A DNA stretch of 64,000 nt, taken from Tetracentron sinense. Lineage: Eukaryota; Streptophyta; Magnoliopsida; Trochodendrales; Trochodendraceae. The stretch covers positions 13,070,416-13,134,415 of the forward strand of contig CM026564.1 in the NCBI GenBank assembly GCA_015143295.1, in the 5' to 3' direction. Made by a program: the position numbers and the translations under genes. The notes beneath the pieces are model-generated. The model was not told where the DNA came from. It made no database searches and saw only the letters and a list, made by a program, of their open reading frames with translations. Below, piece by piece: positions 1 through 12,300 of this stretch (positions are counted from its first letter, which is position 1; each line of letters opens with the position of its first letter).

Positions 1-49
1 TTGTCCTGACATTAGTATTGCAACTGGGTGAAGTGGCTTAGTTACATAC

Positions 50-207
50 CAAACATCAAAAGGCGTATCAAACGATGTCCCAAAGATGTTATAGAAATTG
101 ACGCCATTTGGTAGTAGAGCATTATTGAGAATTTGGCGGGTCCCCGCTGCCCATCTGAGAATAGAGAAGTTGAATGGTAGAGCTATTGACTTCTTGTCAT
201 AAGTTAG
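50..207 (-). CDS. LCAT3: LCAT3-like exon 8
   Basis: The exon has 158 nt, acceptor TTTACAG|CTAACT and donor GTTTG|GTATGT. It encodes LTYDKKSIALPFNFSILRWA, then the NGVNFYNIFGTSFDTPFDV block. It ends two bases into a Cys or Trp codon (TG), and the family has Cys there. The final exon is outside the window. Confidence 0.9.
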
Positions 208-326
208 CTGTAAATAAAATAAAATTTGTTAATAAAATAAATGATAAGCACAGGTAAAATATCCAGAAGAATGTAGGAAATTTTTGGCAGAGATGTAACC
301 ATTGTGCTACCAACAAAGAATAACAT

Positions 327-377
<51 letters not shown>

Positions 378-3300
378 TTTAAAACAATTTACCAAATACA
401 GTCAGATTCGTGGCCATCTGTTAATATTAAAAGGGGTCAAAGCAAGGAATGGGCCTATTTCACTGGATTTTAATCAAACAGAAATATACCATCATCTTCC
501 AGAATTTTGCTCAAGGAAATTCAAAATCATTGGTGAGAAGAATGAATAAGGTCATTACTGATAAAAATGAAAATAAAGAACAAATATGCTTGCAGAAAAC
601 AGTCATACTTAATAGAAGCTAAAAATCTTATGACAAATCCCTGGCATTCCCAGCTTAAACTGGTTCTCCATGATCAATAAAACTTTGCCTATTCAACTTA
701 GAGCCTTGACATTGGACATGTGTACCAGTATCAAGCACAAACATGACAAGGTGTCAGGCTGGCTATCATCTTGAGCTTGGACTTGATTCCGGCATCTGGT
801 TCTTCGCCAAAAATACCCCTAACTATTACACAAGATCCAATTTGTCTAACTATTATTAAATCCAATTTGTCTAACCAATATTAAAAAATATTTAATTTGA
901 CAAAATTGGACTTTTTGTAGACACCCAAATTCTCAAACCGAGTATACAGCTTAGGCCAATCGTAGGTTGAAAAGTGTCCACTATGGTATGCCCATTTGGG
1001 TTGGGAAGGGTATTTATAAAAGATTTTACTTCATTTTCTTCCTAATATCTACGCTAATATCATTTTTTAGGTCAGTAGATTCAAGTCAAGATTTTGCATT
1101 AACTCTGCTGGCTTTGGTCAAGAAAAGCTTTACAGTTTCAAATACTAGTTTGCACATTAAAATTGATACTGAAGACTTGCACCAGGACGAGAGGTATTTT
1201 TTCAAACACTGTTTGCAAATTAAAAGTGATATTGAATACTTGCACCAAGACCAGAGGATGATAAGAGCCATAATCTTTACTTAGTACTTACAACCAGAAA
1301 TATGCAGCACATGCCAGATAGTCAGGATCAGATTGAGAACTTCTATGACATAAACAACTCAATTGATTATACAAAGCATCCCATTTCACATCCAATAATA
1401 ATGCGGGCCCATTTGTAGTCTATAAAACAAGCTTAACCAAACAGCTCATATATGGCCATGTACCATAAGCCCAACTCACTGAAGTAAAGATGGATGATCA
1501 TAGAAGAAAGAGCAAGCCCATCTATCTAGGCAGTGGAACAAGATACAGCTAGGATGCACAAATCCATGCCACCTAGATATAGGCGAAGGACCATCAATCT
1601 AGGAGAGATGAACCCATCCCACCTACATATAGGAAATTGCCCATTAGCCTATGCAGTAAGATAAATCCATCCCACCTAGAAACAGTTGGAGGCTCACCAA
1701 CATAAGAGGGACGAACCAATCCCACCTAGAGCTAGGTGATGAACCATTAACCTATGTAGAGGGATGAATCCATCCCACCTAGAGATATGTGAAGAATCAC
1801 TAACCAATGAGAGATGAACCCATCCCACCTAGAGATAGGTAATGACCGATTTAACATAGCTAGAGGGATCAATCCATCCACCTAAAGATATGTAATGACC
1901 CATGAACATAGGTAGAAGAAGGAACTCATTCAATCTAGAGATAGGCAGAGGCCCACCAACCTAAAAGGGATGAATCTGTTCTACCTATAGGTAAAAGATG
2001 AGTTATAACCTAGGCAGAGGGATGAACCCATCCCACCTGTAAATAGGAGAATGGACACATATACGAGGGATGAACCCATCCTACCCAAAGATAGCTAATG
2101 ACCGATTAACCTAGGTAAAGGGATGTACCCATCCCCCTTGAGATAAGTAAAGCCCAACAATCTTGAACAGATGCACCCATCCACCTAGATATATGTGATG
2201 ACCCATCAACTTAATCATCTTTCACTCCATTTTCAGAGGATTTGTCTGAACATTTTGTCAAGTATTCCCTAATGCCTTTGTTCCTCCCTATCCTCTACAT
2301 AGAGAAGGAATTTGGTTTGGGTGTTCTTTCGTGGGGTGGGTGGGGGGGTAGGTTCATCCTCTAGCTTAGGTTAATGGTCATAACATAACTCTAGTTGGAA
2401 TAAATTCATCCCAACTAGGTCAATGGGACTTCATCGATCTCTAAGTGGGATAGATACTCGTCCCTCTACCGATGTAAATGGATCATAACCCATCTCTAGG
2501 TAGGATAATGTGTCATTACATTTCTCTAGGTGGGATGGGTTCATCCTTCCAAGCTCGGTGGTCCTCCACTTATCTCTAGGAGTGGGTAAATCTTGCTACC
2601 TAGGTCAATGGGTCATCACTTAACTCTAAGTGGGATAGATTCACTCTTCATAAGTTGGTAGTCCTTCACATATATCCAAGGTTCTGAACGTCAATTTCGC
2701 TCGACATGTCAAGCCGCGGAAAAAAGATATATCGGAAATATATCGCAAGATATATCGTTTATCAGTGATCTTTGGAAAAATGGCAAAAAAAAAATATGGC
2801 AAAACATGGAATTTTGCAATAAAACTTCAGAAAATGTTAAAATAGATGTTAATACACATTTGAGAATAAAAACATTCGAAAAAACAATGTACATAAGAGA
2901 TGCAATAAGAAGAGAACAAAGATATGCGCTGACGAGTGACGATAATGTATGATTGATTCATATTTTTGATTGATTAATTTCAATTCGTTTACGAATTATT
3001 TTATCTGCACGAGTCATGACCAAGGATCAAATAATAGGAAATATCGGTGATATATCACCAATAGGTCGGTATCGCTACCTGCCGACACATCTATACGTTG
3101 TAAAGAATTTTTTACATGATATCGGCGATATTGGAGATAATCGACGATATATTGCCGATATCTCACCGATATCGAGCGAAATTCGTGAATCCTAATTTTT
3201 TCCCAATTTTTTGCAAAAGTCATGGGAGTTCGTCAGTCCCTACAAGCTATAGAAAATCTGTGATTCTGATCCTTACAAAACTCCAATGGTTGAGAGTTTG

Positions 3301-6300
3301 GCTTTTAATCCTTCAAAGCAAAAAAAAAAAAAGTTGAGACTTGAGACTTGAGAAGAGTAGAGAAGAAAGAAGAAGGAAGAAGAGGCAAGACATGAACCTG
3401 TTGCCATCGGCGTGGGAGGTTGAGTCATCGATAGTAAAGCCAGACGCATCACGCAGGGTCCCTGTGACGCCCCGAACCCGCCCCTAAGGAATCAAGTTCC
3501 GAGACATATGCCCGTTCATCATAACCACTCATGCGGAAGACGTTACCCACGAAAATACGGGAATTTTTAACTTTTTTTATGAGCCAATAACAACTGGTCA
3601 TCACAATAACCCATCATAAGCAAATGCATTACCTCACTGGCTATAGTAGCCCTTACTTTTGACGTCACAACTGCGCCAGAACACTTTCCAGACTCTATCA
3701 AGCTACCCACTTCAGAATCTGAAAACATGAAATGAGAGAATGAGCTATAGAGCCCAGCAAAATTCACAATCTATCTAGGCTATTTTCCACCTAGTAACAA
3801 TCATCAATAACGTTATAGTATTGCAATACAATTCTCATATTATAATAATATATAATATCGTAATCCATGCCCGAGATCACTCAGGGCTATTTTACCCTAT
3901 TTCGAGGTTCTCAACCTCTAATTTCCAAGTTCATCCAATCATCGTCTGCAACACCAGGTCACCGTTCCAAATAACCGTTCACACTCTATCCTTAAGTCCG
4001 CAGACTCGATCAACTGGCCTTTGCTCATGTTCAACCTTTATCCTTGAATCCATAGACTCAATATCCAATTTAGAGTCCGTAGACTTGGTACCCATTTCTA
4101 AATCCGTTATCATCAACTCGATTACCATGGTATCTCATACCCCCATGATAACTATCGAGATCAACCGGGCTTACACCCAATGAAATCAAACTTTGAGTCC
4201 TTAGACTCCGTACAACCTTGAGTCCATAAACTCAATACATAATCCGGGCCTTCACCTGCTAGAACCAACACAAATTATCTGATCTCAACCACGATGAAGA
4301 ATTCTATCCTCACGGCATTTCTAATCAAACAACACAACCATCCGATCTCAGCCACGGTGAGGAACTCGTCCTCACAGTATTTCAAATCAGGAAACACAAC
4401 CATCTAACTCAGCCACGGTGGGGAAACTCTATCCTTAAGACATATCTATTAGATAACACAACCATCTGACTCAGCCACGGTACGGACGACATATCTATTA
4501 GATGCATCACAACATTCTGACTCAGTCTCGGTACAGTATATCTATAAGATAACACAACCATCTAACTCAGCCACTATGAGGAATTCGTCCTCACGGCATA
4601 TCTATCAGATCACATAACCATCTGACTCAGCCAAGGTGGGGAATTCGTCCTCAAGGCATATCTATCAGATAACACATAACCATCTGACTCAGCCACGGTA
4701 CGGACGGCATATCTATCAGAGGCATCACAACCTTCTGACTCAACCTTAGTACGGCATATCTGTAACGACCCGAAATTTTGATATAATAAAATTATGCGTT
4801 TATGGATCCTTAATGGAGGTTAATTAGTTAATTATTTGTTAAATTGGTAAAAAGTGAGTTTTGTTCGGGATTGGATTGTACTAGTAAAACTTCAGTGTTT
4901 TTCCTCGAAAATCGTGCACAATGTGCGGGTCGACTATCGACGATCACCTATCGTTCCAGTTCTGTCGCGTATCGATTCACGAGACCGCGGGAGTCTTGAA
5001 TGTAAGAAAATCAAGAAATTCCAGATTTTTCAGAATTTAGTGGAACTCCATAATTGTTGGGAATTCTAATAGAAATCCGTGCGGCTGGTACCACAGTGTG
5101 CCGGTCGGTCGCGAGGACGATCGTCTGTCGTTTCAGCAGTTAATTGTCTCATATGAAGAAACGACGACGTGTTTTGTATCCGAAATCAGAAAATTAGTGG
5201 GGTTTTGCAATTTTCTTCCGGACTAAAGTGCAGTTGTCAAAACTCAATATTTTTCCCCGAAATTTTTACAGTAGGTATCGGACTACCCTAAGTTCGGTCA
5301 CCTGAAGTTTCGTCAAGAGACTTCTCTGGGTAGGTCAGAAGATGTCGGCACCGTGTCTATCGAGGTCCCTTCTTGGTGGAACATCAGGAGATGACGGCAT
5401 TGGTAAAGATATCGGAGTTCCTCCGTAAACTAGTCAGAAGATGACGATAGGCAGGTTGGTCAGGGTTCCTTCATGACTACTACCCAGGGCGATGGCGGTG
5501 AATACACGGTAGATGTGGCCAGTCAATTGAATGGAAAAGTATGTCCTTATTGGGCGAATGCCCATGTTGTGTGTGTAAGCTTCGGATACGAAGTGGTCTG
5601 AGTCGATATACTCAGGGTTGGTGTATTTCTCTAAGTTGGTGGACTCATGGTTCGGTATGGAATCGTCGGATTCCAAGTGAGTTGGGTTGGTATACCCAAG
5701 GTTTGGTCGTGTTCGGGTGAAAGCTGGAACAGTGTGTATGAATCTAAATGACTCAATGTATTATGGTTATGATTTAAAAACTTTAAGCTGAACATTTGTG
5801 GGCTGTGGCCAATTAATAGAGTCTCAGGACTCGAAATGAAACATGATTGATGATTGAAATGATAATTTGGTAATATAATACATTCATAACTGATCCCCAT
5901 AATTGGAAAGTAATGTGAGGTCAGGAACCTCGGTTAAGGGTGACGTAACCCTAAGTGACCTTGGGTCACAGTTTAATATATACTGTTCTATTTTATTGTA
6001 ACATGCAAATTGAACTGTTTATTATATCATTATTGATGCGTGTTATTATGTGAAAAATAGTTTAGAAGGATTGTGGTTTTATTGGGCTTTATAGCTCACT
6101 GACTTTTTATGTCAGCAGATCTCGGAGCTGCTGACTAGTAAGTGAAAAGTCCAACTAGACATTTTGGAAGCTTGTACAAACTGTACCCGACGTGATAGAG
6201 GCGCCTACTTTTGTAAAACAGACTTAATGTAAATAATACAGGTATATGGTTTGTATGATGGCTATTGTGATGATAGGTGTTATTTGCTTTTTGGAAGCAT

Positions 6301-9300
6301 CTGATAAATGTTTAAATTTCTCGTATTTCCGCGGGTAAAATCTTCCGCTTGCGTGATTTGACGAACGAACGCGCATCTCGGAACTTGATTCCCTAGGCGC
6401 GGGTTCGGGGCGTCACAATCTCTATCAGATAACATAATCATCTGACTCAGCCACGGTACGGACAATATATCTATCAGAGGCATCACAACGTTTTGACTCA
6501 GTCCTGGTATGGCATATCAATCAGATAACACAAACATCGGTCCTCCCATGACCTAGTCAAAGAGGATCTATGGATAACACACCACCCACTCCCGACTTTC
6601 AGTCACGGAGGACTACACAATATGACCACTCCAGACCTAGCCAAAGAGGATCTATGGATATTAATCCATCCACTCCCAACTATCAGTCATGGAGAAACCA
6701 AAACAAACATCTTTTGTCAGCACAGCCTCTTAGGATTTTTTCCCAAGGGTGTAGAGATTTCCCCAAAGGTTTTCAAAGTAGATGCAAAGTTAATGGCTTT
6801 CAAGAGTCTCCAAGACTAGGGTTTTTCTAGTGTAAATGAGGGGGGGGGGGGGGTGTGTGGCCTTCTATAAAGGTGAAAAAGAGGGAGGTTCTCTTTTCTA
6901 AGTGATGTGGTTTTAAAGTTTCTCCCAAAAACTCAAACAGTTTTTATAGAATGAATTTCTCCCCTCTTTTGGGCTTGGTCTAGCTTCGGCTTGGATTGGG
7001 CTTTGGCTTAACCTCGGGTTGTTTCGAGGTTCAGATCTTCTTCATTAAGTCCATCTTTTGATACTTGGAGATAAAAAGGGCATTTGTTTGTGCAAAATTG
7101 GGTATCTACAAGGAGAATCAGTGATTAAATGAAATTAATAGTTTTTAGTATTAGAAAAGGGAGGAGGAGGTATTGATATCCATCATATAGAGATGAAAAG
7201 GTCTGAATCTCCCTTTAACAATATCCATCTCCCATCTTCCCATTTAATTTCTTGTTTCCGAGATCATAACAATTGCTATCAGAGCAACTATTCTAGAGAT
7301 TATGGCACGTAACCAGATAATGGTGGAAATCAAAAAAGGCCAAGCACTCTTAGCTAAAATGAAAAAGAGCCTCCACAATATCATGCTTTGGGTGCAACAA
7401 GAACAAGAGATTGAAAATCCTACACCTACGCCCAAAGAAAATGAAATATCAAATGAAGACCCTCATATGGTGATCAAATGCGATGGACTTAAGGATTTTA
7501 ACCAGCACTGTGTAGCTCTGCCAAGACACCCACATGTCGAGATGCTACACTTGGATTGGAAAGATCTGATGGACCGGATATTCTTAGCAGAACATTTTCA
7601 GCATTTCAACCGAATGGTGTTAGTCTCAATCCATTTTCTAGACTACGCAATTGCATGGTATGGTTTGAAATATTCCTGAAATTTCTGATATATCCAAGAT
7701 ATCTTTCCATATCACAAGGTTGAGATATCTCACATGTGTTGTTTTCCAAAATATCCCCATTTCCTTCATATTTTCGATATATCATATGATATTTCCAATA
7801 AACCTTTTATAAGTTAGGGATACATCGCCACTTAGTCTAAATTTCAACCAAAAAGGAGAGATTTTAGAGGTTTTGAAGGAGTTTGAAAGCTTTAAGGTAT
7901 ATTTTTTTATTTTCTTGAGAAATCATCCACTTTGGTACCCACATTTACCTACATTTATCATTGAGATTCGAAGTGCACTCCATTTTCATTACATTTGACG
8001 AAAGTTTCCTAAAATGTAAGAACTTTCTTCACATTAGAAAAGGGTTTTACATAATTAGTGTTATTAGTACTAAAATAGTACAAGATAAATCAATTTGCTA
8101 CATTTACACTAAATTTGTATGTTCGAAATTCAAATTTCTTACTTTAGGGATAAGAAATTAGAGAAAACTTAACATTTTCAATTTTTTAGCTAACTATGTG
8201 GCTCTAATTGTAGTTCTTAGGGTGGGTTGAGTCATAAATGTATCATATATGGAACTTTGATTGTCTATTTTTATTTTTATGATAAATTGAGGGATGATGA
8301 ATTATTTTGTAACTTATATCAATATTAGTCAATCATACGTCGTCCCCCCCCCCCCCCCCCCCCTTTCCCATTGCATCTCTTATGTAAATTGCTTTTTTTT
8401 TATTGTCAAATGTGTATTAACATCTATTTTAACATTTTCTTAAGTTTCACTTAAAAATTCCAAAGATTTCCATCAACGTGTGATATACCCTGCAAAACGA
8501 TATATCCCGCTATATATCTTTTTTCCAACGTGCGACACACCCCGGGATATCAATATTCAAAACCTTGTTGCATGGCACCCATACGATCCTAGAGGAACAT
8601 TGGCTTTGTGATTTAACCCTTGAGGACAAGGTCACTTTAAGGGGGAGGGAATGTTACACATCTCACGGTGCACTGTCATATATTGTAACAAGTGTGCATG
8701 CCTATGGCCCACACGTCTCCTATGCTCTTGTTGAAGAATGCTATGTAGATTCAAATAAGTTGTGAGATCCTATTTTGTAGGATGTTACTCATCAGTTTTG
8801 GTATATTTAAGTGGTTGTAATTTGTAGAGGAGAATCACTGAATCAATGAAATTAATAGTTCTTAGTATTAGAACATGGAGGTATTGATCTCTTATATAGA
8901 CATCAAAAGGTTTGAATTTCCCTTTAATGAGATCCATCTTCTCCCATCTTTCCATTTAATTTCTTGTTTTTAATCGAGTAATCATCTAGGATCGTAATAT
9001 GCACACCTCCACTACCTACATGCATACTACCATGTGCATGCCTCACACACTAGTCTCCCGATTTTTCATTACTATTTAAATAAGAATAATAGCTATCTTA
9101 GGTAGATTTGCATAATATTCTCTATTAGTTTATCTATATTCTAATTGTCATTCTTAGTTGTTGATTTCCTACATATAAGGTAGTTTAGTAGCTTTATATA
9201 GGAGAAGATCTAATCTTGAAGATCATAGAATTATTGATTGAAGCAATTAGGAGGACGACCACACTCACAAGTGGATATTATTTTGACTCTACTGTCATCT

Positions 9301-12300
9301 AGATCGTAAGATTAACACTATTTCGATCGAGGATCACAATCCTTTAGAAACCAAGGTGACCAAAGTAGAACTTGGGCAGGCACTCAAGAAACTCAACGAT
9401 CGAATCGAAGAAATGATGAATCGTTCTGAACAAAACTCCTCACCAATCCAAGTCATAGTGGAAGAGATGGAATCAATAAAAAAAACAGATCACACCCTAC
9501 TAGTCTAGATCTGCATAAGCATCGCAAAGCACCGAGGTATGTCAACTAGTTAGGGGGTTCTCTCCAACATACCATCGATCGGTGAAGGTGAATTTTCCAT
9601 AATTCAATGGAGACAATCCCGCGGGTTAGATCTATATAGTTAAACAATGCCAAGATTACAATCGAAGTTTCAATGATTAAACAAATGCAGTTGAAGATGC
9701 TCTTGACGAAACACGAGATGCAGTTGAAGCTACAATAGAAAATGTTGTTGTGTAGATCAGATCTGATTGAAAAGAGATTTTGGGTGTTCGGTTCACCCCC
9801 AAACATTCCAGCCAAATATTATCAAGATGAGGGTTGTGCTATGATGTTGAATGATCCACCTCCACCTAGATGGCCTATCAAGGTCAATTTCAAGAAGAGG
9901 ACGAAGATGAAGGACAAACGTAAATTTTTGGGGATTTTTAGCCTTAAGGACAAGGCTATTCCCAAAGGGAAGGGAATGACGCACACCTCCACTACCTAAG
10001 TGCAAACCATGTGCATACCTCACACACTAGTCTACCCACTTTGAGTAATCACTAATTAATTTGAATAATAGCTATCTTAGGTAGACTTGCTTAATCTTAT
10101 CTATATTCTAGTTATCATTCTCAGTTGTTGATTTCTTACTAATAAGGTAGTTTAGTTGCTTTAAATAGGAGAATATGTAATCTTGAAGATCAGAGAATTA
10201 TTGATTGAAACAATTAGGAGGACGACCACCCTCACAAGTGGCCATTATTCTGTCTCTACTATCATTAGTTTGTAAGATTAACACTATTACGATCGAGGAT
10301 CTTAAACACATTATAGGTGTGAGACCAATACAAATAAATTTTTAAAAAAATAAAGAGAGAAGAGAAAATCTCAAACACCGTCATTGTGAGAATTTAGAAG
10401 GTATCCTGCTATTAAAGCTTGAAAATTGTACCTCATTATTCCTCAAAGCTTCTTCAAACAGAACAACACTTTCAGTTGGTCCATACGATTCCAATTTTAC
10501 TGAAGAAGTTTCCTTGCCTTCGGATTCATTCTGCCAAACCTGAATCTGAGGTTGCTTTTTCCACTTGAACTGTGGATTTGGCAACATCTCATATATTGAG
10601 GGGCACTCAACCAACTACACATGAGAACAAGTTATGTCGTTTTAGCTGACAGTGGATAGCTTCACAAACAAAACATAGCCACTAGATATGTGCCATTGTG
10701 ATTATTCAGCAAGCAACATAAATAACAGTTGCAGAAGATATTGAGATGCATAGTGGAATTGGCCAAGAAATAAAATGCTAAAACCAAATGTAGTTTCCTC
10801 TCTTACAAACATTACTAAGGTGATCAGGTAGAAGCACAGAACGCAACTTTCTAGGTCATGGTAGACCACATTATGTGATAGAGAGTAAGAACACTAGATT
10901 TATTGGGTTAGCAGAATTACCTCAGTTTAGGTGTGCATCATTCCCTTCCCTTTGGGAATAGCCTTGTCCTAAAGACTAAAAATCCCCAAAAATAGATCAA
11001 GTTTCTAACCCTAAACTGAGGTAATTCTGCTAAACCAATAAATCTCGTGTTCTTACTCTCTATCAACTAAATTTATTTATTATTGCAATTAGTCTCTGTT
11101 TGTGTGTCTACATGTATCAATATTCCAGAAGATATGGCTATTTTACAGCATGACCTACCAGTGAAGTATCCATTTTAGAAACCATCCTTATGGGAAAATT
11201 AACAGTTTGACCTTGATGTGTCTAAGCTATGTGTTAGATCCCTATTGGGATACTTGCAAGACAATAACCATATAATGCACATGCTCAAAACTCAAAATCT
11301 GGTCATATTATGATCAAAATCATTGAAGAAAGTAGGCCTAAATCTTAAAGAACTTTAATATCCATCATAGGTGGGAGTGAGACTGATCACAGATTTTGCT
11401 AAATAAAAGAGGAACCCAAGAAAAAAAAATTGAACTACAAGACAATAAGGCAAGAAAAGGTATGAAAGACTGGACAGTCGTAAGTGGTGTCTTCACATAG
11501 TAGCTTAATTTTCTTTGGGTTAACATATCATCATACTTGATAATTTGTTAGAAGTTAGAACTGAAAATTTACCAGTTGATGCATTGTCCATCTTGATACG
11601 AAAAAGTAGCTTTCAAAGCCCTCAACAAACTGCAATCCCGTTAAGAGAGAATCATTTATGCATCCAGGTGCACCTGTTAAGCATATATCAGAATTATTAA
11701 TCCAGTGCAAACATGCCTTAAACTCTTTAACTCAAGAATGGAAGTAGCGTGTTCTGCATGTTTTTCAGAGCACAAAATGCCACTTGGAGGTACGTCTACA
11801 GATAAAAATGAAAAAATTATAGAAAAACAGTTAGCACTTATTTGGATTCACCATTATATTGTATTTTTACTTGTTTATGCCGCATAACCATCTACAGATT
11901 TTGTAGTACAAAATTCCGTTTGGAGGTATGACCCTGTCTTAAAGAAAACCACAATGCACCTGAATCTTTTGCTACAAAAACTAGATTGGTCCCACGAAAT
12001 TTGATTCTAATCAAGAAAACATGTATTTAGATGTTTCTCTAAAACCACTCTAAAAAAAATTGATCCCACTGTCTCCCTCCTCAATACCGAATATAGATCA
12101 AACGGCAACAGCTGACAACAACCAGCCATCATCCCTTTTTTCGATTGGTAAGATAATTTGTTCAATAATGAGCAAAGAGAAAAATATAGAAAGAAGTTCA
12201 CAGGCAAGTAACCTCAAAGAATACAATATTAGATAGAAAAAGTATCAACTTCCTAGCCCTTATTCAAACTACATTCTCAAACAAACTGAACCAAATCATC

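Larger units (their letters stand above)
7111..8998 (+). mobile_element. Small gypsy-type relic with direct terminal repeats
   Basis: A partial 5' LTR (7111-about 7270) matches the 3' LTR (8652-about 8998). A primer-binding-like TGCTATCAGAGC (7274-7285), close to the initiator-Met site, and a polypurine tract (TTAAGGGGGAGGGA, 8637-8650) sit at the expected places. The interior keeps only a gag fragment and is broken by the Mutator-like element at 7660-8567. Confidence 0.6.

Noticed and set aside
4250..4757. CRISPR-like regular repeats
   Set aside because: Units of 60-70 bp are tandem and degenerate, with no unique spacers; they are internal repeats of a plant LTR.
916..7110. One single 6.2-kb LTR with inverted TGTAGACACCC / GGGTATCTACA ends
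   Set aside because: Similarity of the two ends reaches about 25 bp, far beyond normal LTR termini, and no target duplication fits. Two oppositely oriented LTR fragments are more likely.
8343..8362. C-run of about 20 as a structured regulatory site
   Set aside because: It is a homopolymer inside a non-autonomous transposon with no flanking pattern; similar C- or G-runs at 6839, 31085 and 35928 vary in length between copies.
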